Part shown: positions 21,251 to 33,055 of the stretch, one piece after another
Position numbering within the stretch: the first letter of the stretch is position 1
Layout of the letters: the number at the start of each line of letters is the position of its first letter
NCBI RefSeq assembly: GCF_024139115.2
Contig: NC_085140.1
Coordinates: 98,096,988 to 98,160,987 of the forward strand
DNA from: Armigeres subalbatus
Taxonomy: Eukaryota > Arthropoda > Insecta > Diptera > Culicidae
Direction of reading: 5' to 3'
DNA: 64,000 nucleotides
The notes under the pieces: generated by a model
Databases searched by the model: none
The model's input: the letters and a program-made list of their open reading frames with translations, nothing else
What the model was told of the DNA's origin: nothing
Position numbers and translations under genes: made by a program

Positions 21251-22060
21251 TTTAGTGGACATAATTGTTTTTAAATTACTTTCCATATGAACCACGACTT
21301 GCAAATCAACCCTACCTTGAAATATGTCTCCAGCAGATGTTTTTATCCAATCTTCCGAGCCCATGCACATGTTTGGTACATAAAAATGCGATGTTATTAG
21401 TCCCCCAAATCGCCCTGGATGTGGATCAAGTTGTCTGTCAACCAAATCAACCTCGCCTGGAACTATGTCTCCAGCGAAGGTATGTATCTTATCATGTCTT
21501 CCGAGCTCATGCACACATTTAGTCGAGTCAAGTACGAGACACTAAAGAAGGCCTCACATATCTGGTAAGTTACAATTAAAAATTGTCTTATGACAAGTCA
21601 TTACCCAATTCATGCAGCTAGGGATGACAGTTTACCGGAGTGTGAGATTTCTGCTGCCGTGACTGGTCCTACGTAGTACTTAACGTACTCCTCCCAAAAC
21701 AACACGCTTTACGATGCCTCTCTGAAATGTTTTCAATTCCCTCATTTTTTCGATTCAAAGAGAAAAAACCGAAATAAACCATCAATATGCTTGCCTATAC
21801 GTTCCATTCTAGTGTCTTCTTCCGTTTACCTCGAGGACATTACTAGGACCTGATTGTACCAATTTGATCAATGATGATCGGATTTAACGAGACGTGCCCG
21901 AAATTAGACTTCGACTGACAAAGTGATGTTCTTAAAATTGAGGTTTTTAGAGTGAAGTTTCATTAAGACAAACATACACTGTCGAATGATTATTATAATA
22001 ATAATAAACAATAAACATCATAAGTAAAGTAATCAACTCATATGCCTAGAATTGTAATGC
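21250..22060. other. Centre of the palindromic satellite element
   Basis: 21250-21515 holds strongly diverged relatives of the 152-bp unit (TATGTCTCCAGC, TCTTCCGAGC landmarks). 21525-21600 is a partial copy of the dispersed GTCGAGTCAAGTACGAGACAC repeat. The rest, to about 22040, is unique AT-rich sequence without a recognised gene. Confidence 0.6.
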
Positions 22061-23850
22061 AAGTAAAAGACAAATACTCGGAGGGCATAATTGGGTTGGT
22101 AGCGCGGCTGGGGACAGCATGAAAGCTTTGGACGATTCGATAAACCATTTGTTTCAAACTCATGGACAATTTGGAGATCTTACAACATTTCAATTGCCCA
22201 AAACTGCGACGCAAGTGAAAGACAAATATTCAGAGGACATTATTGAGTTGATGCTGCGGCTGAGGACTTCATGGAAGCTTTGGTTGATTCGGTAGACCAT
22301 TTGATTGAAACTCAAGGACAATTTGGAGATTTCACAACATTTCAATTGCCTGAAACTGCGACGAAAGTGAAAGACAAATATTCAGAGGACATAATTGGGT
22401 TGATGCCGCGGCTTGGGACTTCATGGAAGCCTTGGTTGATCCGTTAGACCATTTGATTCAAACTTCAAGACAATTTTGAGATTTTACAACATCTCATATG
22501 CCTAGATTTAAGACGCAAGTAAAAGACAAATATCCGAAGTACATAATTGGGGTGATACCGCGGCAGAGGACATCATGGAAGCCTTAGTTGATTCGATAGA
22601 CCATTTTGCTCAAACTCCAAGGCAATTTGGAAATCTTACAATATTTCAAATGCCTGGATTTAAGACACAAGTGAAAGATAAATACTCGGAGGACATAATT
22701 GGGTTGATACCGTGGCTAGGGGCATCATGAAAGCTCTCGTTGATTCGATAGACCATTTTACTCATACTCCAGGACTATTTGGAGATCTTTCAACATCCCC
22801 TATGCCTGGATTTGAGACGCAGGTGAAAGACAATTACTCGGAGGACATAATAGGGTTAATACTGCGACTGAGGACATCATGGAAGCCTTGGTTGATTCGA
22901 TAGATCATTTTTCTCAAACTCCAGGGCAATTTGGAGATCTTACAACATCTTAAATACCTGGATTTGAGATGCAAGTGAAAGACAAATACTCGGAGGACAT
23001 AGTAGGGTTTATACTACGGCGGAGGACATCATAGAAGCCTTAGTTGATTCGATAGACCATTTTACTCAAACTCCAAGACAATTTGGAGATCTTACAACAT
23101 CTCATATATTTGGATTTGAGACGCAAGTGAAATGTAAATACCCGGAGGACATAATTGGGTTGATACCGTGGCTGGGGACATCATGGATGCCTTGGTTGAT
23201 TCGATAGACCATTTTACTCAAACTCCATGGCAATTTGGAGATCTTACTACATCTCATATGCCTGGATTTGAGATGGAAGTGAAAGACAAAAACTCGGAGG
23301 GCATAATTGGGTTGATACCGTGGCTGGGGACATCATGGATGCCTTCGTTGATTCGATAGACCATTTTACTCAAACTCCATGGCAATTTGGAGATCTTACT
23401 ACATCTCATATGCCTGGATTTGAGATGGAAGTGAAAGACAAATACTCGGAGGACATAATAGGGTTCATACTACGGCGGAGGACATCATGGAAGCCTTGGT
23501 TGATTCGATATACCATTTTACTCAAACTTCAGGACAATTTGGAGATCTTACAACAACTCAAATGCCTGGATTTGAGACGCAAGTGAAAGATAAATACTCG
23601 GAGGCCATAATTGGGTTGACACCGCGGCTGAGGACATCATGGATGCCTTGGTTGATTCGATATACCATTTTACTCAAACTTCAGGACAATTTGGAGATCT
23701 TACAACATCTCAAATGCCTGGATTTTAAACGCAAGTGAAAGATAAATACTCGGAGGACATAATTGGGTTAATACTGCGGCTGGGGGCATCATGGAAGCCT
23801 TGGTTGATTCGGTAGACCGTTTGATTCAAATTCCAGTACAGTTCGGAGAT
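22060..23850 (+). repeat. Right 152-bp satellite array, about 12 units, inverted
   Basis: The landmark ATAATTGGGTTG falls with GGGTT at 22093, 22245, 22397 and so on to 23765, exactly 152 bp apart. Orientation is opposite to the left array. The variant ACTACGGCGGAGG recurs every third unit (23005 and 23461, with a relative at 22549). Confidence 0.9.
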
Positions 23851-24348
23851 CCTAGAACATCATAATTTATTATCACACATGTTTCGTATAAAGTTTACAT
23901 TTATTTTAACAAGTTCACAGTAGACAACATGCTTGAAAACATTTTCTGAAGCTTTATACATCGTGTAGTATGAAGTGGTTCCTAAAGGTACCGAATTATC
24001 ATCGAATGCATAGTAGGGATGCTCAACATGTGTTCTTATGTTCCAGGTGATGTCTTTTATTTGTTATTTTATCATTTCCATCATCACTATATGAATAGAT
24101 ATCATTTTTGGTAGTGAAATATAAGTATATCTCCAAAATCGCATTTTTCTAAATCCGTTGCTTTACTCCCACAGCTCTAGTGAAAAATTGAACACCCCTA
24201 GATACAATATTTTGCAATGTCCAGAAACTAGAAGAGATGGCTAAGAGGTTGGTGAAAAAACTGAGAAAATCGGTTGAAAACCACTGAGATATAGCCATTT
24301 GAAAATTTAGTTACAACGATTTTCTGAACGAATGAATCCTAGTGTTAA

Positions 24349-26102
24349 TAATCGCAACGATGGTAATGTTCCGCTCATTCCGCGCACCATTCTACCCATT
24401 CAATAGCAGCGACTAATGCGCTCAATGAAATTACTTTTAAAAATTACCCATTAATTTTCTCGATCGTCAGTCGGTTTTGATTGTGGGTGATGATAAAAGA
24501 CCGACGACGCATCGGCACATGAATGCATCGGATCGGAGCACCTTTCGACAGTTGGCAATGAAGTTTACGATCAGTGTCTTTCATTCATTCATTTAGTTAC
24601 TATCGCCAAAGGGGATCAGTAACATCCATACCTACTCTTGTCTTTTTGAAAAAAGCTGTTACTACATTATGATCGAAAGTCGCAAAAGAAAATCTTCTTA
24701 ATTTATTATTCAGAATGTATCATAATATTATAATGGTACTGAATTGGGTCAGATTACATGAAATATAAATTAGTTTATTAGAATTAGTTTTCCGAATATT
24801 TCATATTAGCAATCTCTACAAAGTCTCATACACGAAGACGTTTTCATCTATTCTATCAGCTTTTAGCTGTTATCAGCTGAATCAATTCAGTTCAAGCTGG
24901 ATTTTCTGTGTCACCATAATCAAGATTAGCTTGGGTAACGTAATTCCTTTCTATATCAGTGTTCGATGCATAACAAGCCATGCAATTATTGATGAGTCTT
25001 TCAAACAACTGACCTCCGATTTCGTAAACATCCCTCGGCATTGCGCAGCTCTTGTTCATCGGAATCGATAAGATTTGTCGATTTCGATTTTCTAAGCCAT
25101 TCATTAACATACTGGAACATACCGGCATGATTCGGATGGTACCGATAGCCATTCGATCGAAATTTGCAGAATTGCTACTAATAATAGAGACTCGAGCGAG
25201 GGAAAGACCTCTAACGGTGCTAACTGTTCAGCTATCACTCGATCTACAATGGCCCCAGTAGCTATAGTCACGGACCTACGTACCTCGTCCAGCGGACAGA
25301 CAACGAACGATCGTGGCTCGCGGACTGGTAGATTGGTGGTAAGTCCTATCTGTACGTACGTCCGCCGCGCCGCCGCCGTCATCGCAATTGCAACTTGCAA
25401 TGGAGCATTGCGGCTCGCCGCGTAGGCCGGATTTATGGCTGTTTGGTTTGGATGTGCTACTTCTTGGAACCATTCTGCCCGCCGGATCACGTAGACAGTG
25501 TCCGCCCGCCGTCAAACATTGTTTAGATGGGACGATTTGAAAAGGCGATTAAGATTGCAATCGCTGGGCTTGCAAGCTTGTATAGCTTGTTTGTGGATTA
25601 TTAATGGATGCAGTTGGTTCTGTTTTAGCTTGGAGCGTGCTTTCGAATCCAGTGCTATGCAACAGTTGTGTTTTAGCATGACGCCAATAAGCAGCTCGTC
25701 CAAAACCATGTCTATTATACATTTCATATAAAATCCAATTTTAATTGTGAGAATAGCCTAAGAATAAAATAAGCTAAACTTTCACCAAACAATTCTTAAA
25801 ATCTATACATATGAAAATGAAATCAAGACATCCAAAACGTAGCTGAACGCTCCTGTTATCTGTTGATGGTGTTGGTTTGTGTGGAAGAGCTATCAGATTC
25901 TTCATATCGTCGTTTAAATCTTTGTTTACAAAAGCAGATAAGTCGTTTTGAAAATTTTGTCTTGAAATGGTCTGTGTTCTTATCTGCATAATTCGAAAAC
26001 GACTGTATGGATTTTTTCCATTTCTTCAGCAAATATGTTCGTTGTCGTTTCCGACAAGTATATATGATATTTCCTCATGCAAAAGTCACGAGGAAGGCTG
26101 AG
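24349..26102. other. Unassigned region with two overlapping minus-strand open frames
   Basis: A minus-strand frame at 25152-24892 (86 codons) and another at 25490-25104 (128 codons, start codon uncertain) overlap. Their composition is protein-like but I do not recognise either. A strong donor-like CGAG|GTACGT lies on the minus strand near 25277. 25857-25960 is related to the MITE at 63690-63914 (GTTGATGGTGTTGGTTTG, AATCTTTGTTTACAAAA). Host exon, old element and chance all remain possible. Confidence 0.3.
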
Positions 26103-26106
26103 TTAA

Positions 26107-27612
26107 CCCTTTGTCTGTGCTCTGGGGTCAATATGACCCCAGGCCAGTTTGAGTGGCCGCCATTTTTTAGTTTTCAACCGATTCTCCTAATTTTTGGTAG
26201 TTTGGTAAAACTCGCCGAGATCTGTCTCCTAGGTGCAAATTCGCTTGAAAAATCTTGAAAATATGCGCTACAGTGTCCTTTTTTCAAAAAACATAAGTTG
26301 CCCGTGCTCTGGGGTCAAATTGACCCCAAATTGAAATTGCTATAACTTTTTTAATGTTTGGCCAATTTTGGATTTTTGGGGCTGTTTCGAAAGATAATTT
26401 AATTATCTTTTAGTTCATTACCAAAGATTGACTATAGGTGGACGGGTACATCGCGGGTGGGATTTTCGTAAAAAAGGGTATAAAAACAGTGATTTTTCAT
26501 GCTTATTTTATTACATCTGAAAATCCTACCCATTCTGAACTGCACTTTTTCAAAAAGGTTATGCAGAAAGGCGTGTGCTTTGGCATGAGGCATTGAATAG
26601 TTTAGCGCTTGATCGCTAGGTGGTGGTATATTTGAATTTCATTATTCTAGACTACTCAAGTAATTCCGATACACAGGATTTTGTTTTTACACGATTTTTT
26701 TTCGCTCGTATTTTTGATCGTGTGACTTCAATTTGCCACCAAACTCTTCGCAACATGTTTCAAAAAATCCAGAATAAATCAAAGAAAAATCACATGATAA
26801 TTAATATGCGTTAAACATTTAGGATGAGTGGAAAATTGAGAAAATGTAAATCGTGTAAAAACAGAATCCAGTGTATAGAATTTTCCTCATTGTAAATATT
26901 CTAATCGCACAATTTTGAAATTTGTAAAGATGACGTCTTTAACAAAGTTCGTCTGGTGGGAATGGACTGTCATGTGACGGAATAAATAATTAGGAAATTT
27001 ACAAATAGGCGGCGCTAGTGTACTTGCAATATTCTTGCATATTTGAAATATTGCTTTAGCTTGAGATCCCTCATACTTACACCCAAGTTGTATTCGGCAA
27101 CATTGTTCAGGATGTCTATCACTACAAAGCGGTGCTCAATATAATGAGCACTTCTTCCTATTTTAAATTTGTGCGATAAGAATATTTACACTGAGGAGAA
27201 TTCTATATATCGGAATATCTTGAGTAGTCTAAAATAATGAATTCAAATATACCATCACCTGGCGGCCGAGTTCTAAACTTATCAACGCCTCATGCCAAAG
27301 CACATGCCTTCCTGCATAGACTTTTTAAAAAAGTTGCAGTTCAAAATGGGTAGGATTTTCGGATATAAGTAAAATAATCATGAAAAATCACTGTTTTTGT
27401 ATCCTTGTTCACTAAAACCCCTCCCCGCGATGTACCCGCCCACCTATAGTCAATCTTTGGTAACGACCTGAAAAATGATTAAATTATCTTTCGAAACAGC
27501 CCCAAAAATTCAAAATTGGCCAAACATTGAAAAAGTTACAGCAATTTCAATTTGGGGTCAATTTGACCCCAGAGCACAGACAACGTAAGTTTTTTTGAGC
27601 ATAGACAAAAGG
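26107..27612. mobile_element. 1.5-kb TTAA-flanked element with long inverted arms
   Basis: TTAA at 26103-26106 and 27613-27616. Termini are CCCTTTGTCTGTGCTC and, inverted, CCTTTTGTCTATGCTC. Inner arms, about 26290-26660 and 27195-27575, are imperfect reverse complements over nearly 400 bp. GTGCTCTGGGGTCAATxTGACCCC lies near both ends. No transposase. TTAA plus CC-start ends fits a piggyBac-like non-autonomous element. Confidence 0.85.
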
Positions 27613-27639
27613 TTAATCATGAAAAATCGGAATCAGCTG

Positions 27640-30487
27640 CTTAAAAAAACCCTTCCAGAAATATTGTTTAAGGACAAATTCCCCGGAATCCAAAACTAAA
27701 TGCACTTGTGTTTTCAAAAGCACCCCATTCAAAACGTAAGCCACGCACAACTCCCATTTTATCATTCCAACTTTGTTGCGACGCAGCAGTTGTGCGTGGC
27801 TCCCGTTTTGAATGAGGTGCACGTTTCGAGGCGTTTTGCAGCTCTGACAGTATTTGCCTCACGACTCTGCTTACCGCATTCCACGTATCTTCATCGTGAC
27901 ACATTCGCTCTGCGATGATGTCCACGCGTAGGGCAGGCATTCCTCTACGTGCTTCCGCAAACCTCGGACAATCGAATAACACGTGCTCTGGAGTCTCCTC
28001 TACGTTGAAACACGCCGGGCAGAATGGCGAGGACGCATGGCCACACCGGTGCATATATTGGCGGGAACAACCATGTCCGGACAGGAACTGTGTAAGGTAA
28101 AAATTCACCTCACCATGCTCCCTGTACACCCACGTCGACACATTGGGGATGAGCCGATGGGTCCACCTTCCATTATCCGCATTGTCCCACTCCTGCTGCC
28201 ACTTCACCAAAGAGTCCAGTTTCACCGTCTTCCTCACATTTCTGGTATCTCTCCGTTGGTAACACTCGATATCCTCTGCTAGGGTTATGCAGATTGGAAT
28301 CATCCCTGCGATAACGCAAACTGCCTCCGAGGAAATGGTTCGGTACGCACTCGCGACTCGAACGGCCATTAGGCGAAACACGCTGTTCAACTTTCTGCGG
28401 TTACGTTTCGTCTTGAGCGCAGCTCCCCAGGCAGGTGCTCCGTACCTCAGTATCGAGGATGATACTGCTGCCAGAAGACGTCTACTGCTGCTTTTAGGAC
28501 CACCCACGTTCGGCATGATCTTTGCAAACGCACTAACCATTTTAGCTGCCTTTTCGCAGCAATAGTCCACATGGGTGTTGAAATTCAACCGGTCGTCGAT
28601 CATCACTCCTAGATGCCTCAAAGCCCGCACGGACGGTATGTTGTACCCTCCTACGGTAATCTGGATCCGCTGGATCTCTCGGCAGTTGCTAACCAGTATC
28701 ACTTCCGTTTTGTGATGAGCCAGCTGCAGCTTGACTCCGTTCATCCAGTTTTCAACTGCGTCGGTCGTTTCCGCCACTAACATTTCTACTTCTTCCAACG
28801 ACTCTCCGGTTATTGTAAGGACGACATCGTCCGCGAATCCGAAGATCTTCACGCCTTTGGGCAACTTCAGTTTTAGAACTCCATTGTACATAATGTTCCA
28901 CAGCGTTGGGCCTAGTATGGAACCTTGCGGAACACCTGCCGTAACCCTAATCGACTTCTACCCCGAATTCGTTTCGTAAACCAGGATCCGGTTCTGAAAG
29001 TAACTTTCCAGGATTCTACACAAGTAGTCAGGAACCCGCATATCGTGCAGCGCTGCGGCGATGGCCTCCCAGCTGGCACTGTTAAAAACGTTTTTGACGT
29101 CAATCGTTACTACAGCGCAGAATCGATTGCCACACCTCTTCTTCTTGGCCGCTCTCTCTGAAACTTCAATGACCGTCCTGATTGCATTCACCGTCGATCT
29201 GCCTTTTCGGAATCCGAACTGCTTTTCCGATAAGCCAGTCTCGCCCTCAGTGAACTGCGTCAGCCGATTAAGGATAATCCTTTCCAGAAGCTTCCCCAGT
29301 GTATCCAGCAGGCATATGGGCCTATACGATGCTGGATTCCCCTGGTTTTGGCAGCAGCGCTAGTTTCTGAATCTATCCGGAAAGTTACCATCTGCTAGGC
29401 ATTTCTGCAGCACCATCCTGAACAAATCTGGAAACGCCAGAATCGCAGTTTTTAGAGCCACGTTTGGAATTCCATCCGGACCCGGAGCTTTCTTCATCTT
29501 CAGACCTTTCGCCACTGATGACAGCTCGTCGTTGGAGACTTGCATACCTGCAATGGTTACTTAGTCTTCATCTGCGTACGGTGTAGACGGCCACATCGTA
29601 GAATCATGCTGCGGGAAGATGTGAGGCCATTTGGCCGAAGGGTGTCTGACCAAATACAATGATCTTCAGCTTGTCAGGACACATTTCCGCTGGTGTCGCT
29701 GGACCCCTGATCCTCGCTGTTACGACCCGATAAGCATTGCCCCAAGGATCAGCGTCAGCTTCCCGGCACAACTCCTTGAAGCAGTTCGATTGGCTGACTT
29801 TAATCTCCCGTTTGAAGGCCGATCTAGCTTCACGGAAGATTATCTTACGCTCCTCTCTGACTGTTTCAGACCTTGCTCTCTGAAAGCGTCTTCTGGCTCT
29901 GAGACACGCAGCACGAAGACTAGCAAGAGTTTCATTCCACCAGTAATTAAGCCTCCGGCTTCTCCTTGGCTCCAGTCTTCTTGGCATCGTAGCATCGCAT
30001 GCCCTCGCAAGAGTCAGCTCATCTGCATCGAGATTTGTAGCGTCGCTGTCTGCTCGAAGTGATTCGATAAAGAGATCCTTGTCGAAGTCCTTCGCCTTCC
30101 ATTTTCGTCCGCTATTCCTGATCTCTCGCCGTACCGTTGGCATTCGTGTTCCAACACTATACCGAATCGCCTGGTGATCACTATGTGTATAGTCCTCACT
30201 AACTCTCCAGCTCATGTTCCTCACCAGTGACGGACTGCAGAACGTGACGTCGATGATGGACTCCCTGCCGTCTCTGCAAAATGTTCTAACGGTACGTTCG
30301 TTGCACAGCCTGACGTCCAGCTTTGCCAACGCTTCCAGCAAACTGTAACCTTCGGATTAGTCAGTCTGCTTCCCCATTCTACTGCCCAAGCATCGAAGGC
30401 GCCGGTTTATGATTGATTACCGCTTTTTGGCTGATCAGCTGCTCCGTGAGTGAGTCCAGCATCCGGTTATACTGCGTGTGTGCGTGT
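27640..30487 (-). mobile_element. R1-clade non-LTR retrotransposon, ORF2-bearing, 5'-truncated
   Basis: Minus-strand ORF2 in a few frames. It starts within the endonuclease (QYNRMLDSLTEQLISQKAV near 30480). The rest of the endonuclease is at 30341-29604 (YTHSDHQAIRYS) and the RT fingers at 29545-29360 (KKAPGPDGIPNVALK). A degenerate stretch leads to RT palm motif A (TIDVKNVFNSASW, near 29090). TAG interrupts at about 28958. The last 407-codon open frame (28891-27668) carries FGFADDVVL at 28837 and GRWTHRLIPNVSTW, then the C-terminal CPACFNVEETPEHVLFDCPRF zinc-knuckle-like motif of R1 ORF2. The ORF tail ends in a 98-bp hairpin (27721-27818). It is the best-preserved R1 copy here but not functional. 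Confidence 0.9.
27668..28891 (-). pseudogene. R1 ORF2 C-terminal half: RT palm, thumb and zinc-knuckle domain
   Basis: 407 open codons. Catalytic FADD at residues 19-22, KLQLAHHKTEVILVSN, LGVMIDDRLNF, the RYGAPAWGAAL region and the CCHC-type C-x2-C-x8-H-x4-C near the end. The upstream RT half is separated by a TAG codon, so this is part of a broken gene rather than an independent CDS. The final residues come from the hairpin at 27721-27818. Confidence 0.85.
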
Positions 30488-33003
30488 TTTTTTTTCTTCC
30501 TAAACAATGGAGGGGGAATCGGCTCAACAGACATCCTGGGTTGACCAGGAAGTGCGGGGTTAGGGATCACCGAGGGAGGCAGGACTACATCCCCGACCCG
30601 CTAAACCGTTTCCATTGCCGCCAAGCCCATAGTCCCTTCGGTACAACCAGAAAGTAATGCTTCAAAGGGGGGCCAGTGCACAACGCACTCTCGAGGTTAG
30701 CTGCGTGTCCTTGCAGCACCGAACATCGTGACTCGCTTTTTTAGAAGAACACGATGGTATCGTGCCAGTGCGTTGCCGGCTTTCCAGGTGGCCTTACCAC
30801 GCCCTATGTCCTCGGAAGGTGGGAAGGGTCGACTTCGCGCCTGCTTCCCTCTGCACGACTGTTATCAAGAATGATGATGCCGCGTGCACCCCAAATTGAC
30901 CTCTCTGCGACAGGGTCTATTCGCCAACACACAGAGGGACTTGCTGACGCGGTGCCTACGCCTGCCCCAGACTTGACGAGGACCCCTTTCCGTCCTCGGG
31001 CTCGGAACCCGCCCGGTTGACCGACGCCGCGAAAGCGACGAAACCATGTTGTTCTTCGTGCGGCCACTTGTTCGATAAAAGGATCGAGTTCCACCACAGA
31101 GCATGACCCATGAAGCCGAATCCGATCCCTTGGACCACCTCTTATTTGCGCCTGAACTAGCCATCCTTGAGTCCACGCACCACCTTCTGTGTAGCTCTGA
31201 GACAATTTGGGCGATAGCCGATAAAACGGCGTTCCAGCCAACTTCATCTTTACACATCCTCCGAACTAGGTTGTCCGGGGTAGTGTCCAGACCCCATGTG
31301 GCAAGAATGTGGTCACGCATTGCGCGAAAACGTGGGCACACGAACAACACGTGTTCCGCCGTTTCCTCTAAACCTGCGCACACCAAACACTCGAGCGAGG
31401 CCGAGCAAGCCAGCTGCGTTACCTGCACTGTGATTAAACGCTTAAACACCGGGCACATCGAACCCCCCATGGGGTGCTTGCTGTTCACAGCTTTGCTGGA
31501 ACAAATTTAACAATTGGGAGGGTTCGTGCAGCATTGTGCCTAATGTCCCTCCAATCCACAGCATCGGCAGAGATTGCTTCTGTCAGGGCCATTGCTTGTG
31601 CCCCGGTTCCAGGCACTTGAAGCAAACTTCGGGTTGCTCGTATATGCCCACAGAGCACACCGACCATCCCGCTTTGACGCTCTCTAACTTGACTACCTTG
31701 GAGGCGTCCGCTGCAGATAGCAGAACCGATGCTACCTGCGTCCCTGCCGGACCTTTCCGTAGCCGAACGGCTGCGGTGGGCGTCTCCACTTCTTCTCTTC
31801 GACTTCGGTGATCTTGTCCAGGTCTTTAACCCTTAGATTCACCACCGTCGTGAGTGCCCTCACCTTGGCCGTCTCGCCTAGGACTTCCTTCGCCAACTTC
31901 TTGTAGGCGGCGCCCTTTTGCGAGACGCCCCGCTTCAGCTCGAGGATCATCTCGCCCATCCGGGTACGTCTTATTCGACGTACGTCGGCGCCGAGTTCAC
32001 CGAGCTTGACGTCACTCCTCATCGCCTTCAAGACGTCCGAGTACTTAGCCTCGTCCGTTTTGATGACTAGGGCATCGCCCCGGGAGTGATTGGCGCCTAC
32101 TCTAGACTTCTTGCTACCCTCATTCGCCTGGGCCTTTTTTTCGGCCCTTGACGTCTTCGGTTTCCTCTTGTTCTTGACCAGGGTCCAGGGGGCGTCATCC
32201 CCCTCTGTTTCCCTGGTCTGGTGCGGCTGAGAGCTCTCAGCCTGCCGTAACCGCTTACAACCATCTTTCCAGGTCCCTCCTCCCCCGGTTTTGGAGGTAC
32301 CAGGCCGGGGTTCAACATCCCAGCCCCACTACCCTTGCTCGGGGTAGTAACCCTACGCGTTTTAGAGCGGCCCCCAGGGAGCTCATCCCCTGGAGACTGT
32401 CCCCACGGTTTTTGTGTCTGCTCCGTTGGAGCAGTCACCCCCGACGTGCCCGCGAATACTTGAGCCTCAGTCTGGGTAGACTTTGGCACCACCGTCTTCG
32501 CTGGCACGCCCTCGGTCGATTCGACCTTGCCCGAGTCCGCGAATCCTTGGGCCTCAGTCTGGGTAGACCTCAACTCCACGGATTTCACGGGTTTACACTT
32601 GGCCGTCCCGACCGCCCTCTCCAGCTTGGCGTCCAACATCGACTTTCGAAGTTTCAGCAAGCTCCTCTTGAGGTCCTTACTGATATTATGCTTCGATGAC
32701 GCAAAGTCGATGATGGCGTTCAGATGTTCTGTCGCCACCTCGAAGGCAGAAAGCCCATCGCGTTTGCGGTTCATCGCCTTCACAAGCCATGGGCCGTCTA
32801 TAACCTCTACCGGCGTAGCCTGGGAGATGGTTAAGTGACCCACGCTGGCGCTGCGCACCGAGCTGCCGACTATTGCTTCTGGCCTCCTAGGCGGAGAACT
32901 GAACAACCCACCTCTTGCGAAGGGGTTGTCGCCTACGCATAATTGTTCCATGTTGGAACTGGTGGAAAAATCCAATCTCGAGTCAATTTGTCCCACTGAA
33001 AAA
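30488..33003 (-). mobile_element. R1-clade element with intact ORF1 part and internal deletion
   Basis: Minus strand. ORF1 starts near 32996 and runs as a 299-codon frame. It continues after frame changes at 32031-31732 (coiled, Glu/Lys-rich) and 31789-31583 (Zn knuckle CFKCLEPGHKQ). Around 31490-31560 it joins the extreme ORF2 C terminus (CLVCAGLEETAEHVLFVCPRF, about 31390-31330), so the whole endonuclease and RT are missing. A 3' UTR follows, with a terminal A9 run at 30488-30496 on the minus strand. The neighbouring R1 copy starts right after this tail. Confidence 0.85.
32097..32996 (-). pseudogene. R1 ORF1 (gag-like) N-terminal 299 codons
   Basis: Open frame with an N-terminal low-complexity segment and AFEVATEHLNAIIDFASSKH near residues 79-98. 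Two near-identical motifs, STQTEAQxFA, lie in a Pro/Ser/Lys-rich linker, followed by a highly basic end (KKRPRRMRVARSLE). R1 ORF1 proteins bind their RNA and go to the nucleus; this copy loses frame before the zinc knuckles. Confidence 0.75.
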
Positions 33004-33055
33004 TTATGTTGTCATCTAACAATAATGTAGGCTGAAAAACGTAGATTCCAGAGAA

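Larger units (their letters stand above)
18513..24344. mobile_element. 5.8-kb palindromic satellite-bearing element flanked by TTAA
   Basis: TTAA at 18509-18512 and 24345-24348 flanks ends that both begin CACTAGGATT inward. Each end has a unique arm of about 0.5 kb (18513-19030 and about 23850-24344) that are reverse complements with few differences; the left has 27 extra bases near its tip. Inside each arm is an array of a 152-bp unit, in opposite orientations, meeting around a 0.8-kb centre. No transposase was seen. TTAA duplication is typical of piggyBac-type mobilisation, so a non-autonomous piggyBac-like origin is plausible but unproven. Open frames of 63-90 codons in the arrays recur only because the unit recurs. 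Confidence 0.85.

Noticed and set aside
21046..23738. Recurrent 63-90 codon open frames of similar sequence in the 152-bp arrays (possible repeat-protein family)
   Set aside because: They repeat only because the DNA repeats; the frame changes at every unit (152 is not a multiple of 3) and stops are not avoided across units.
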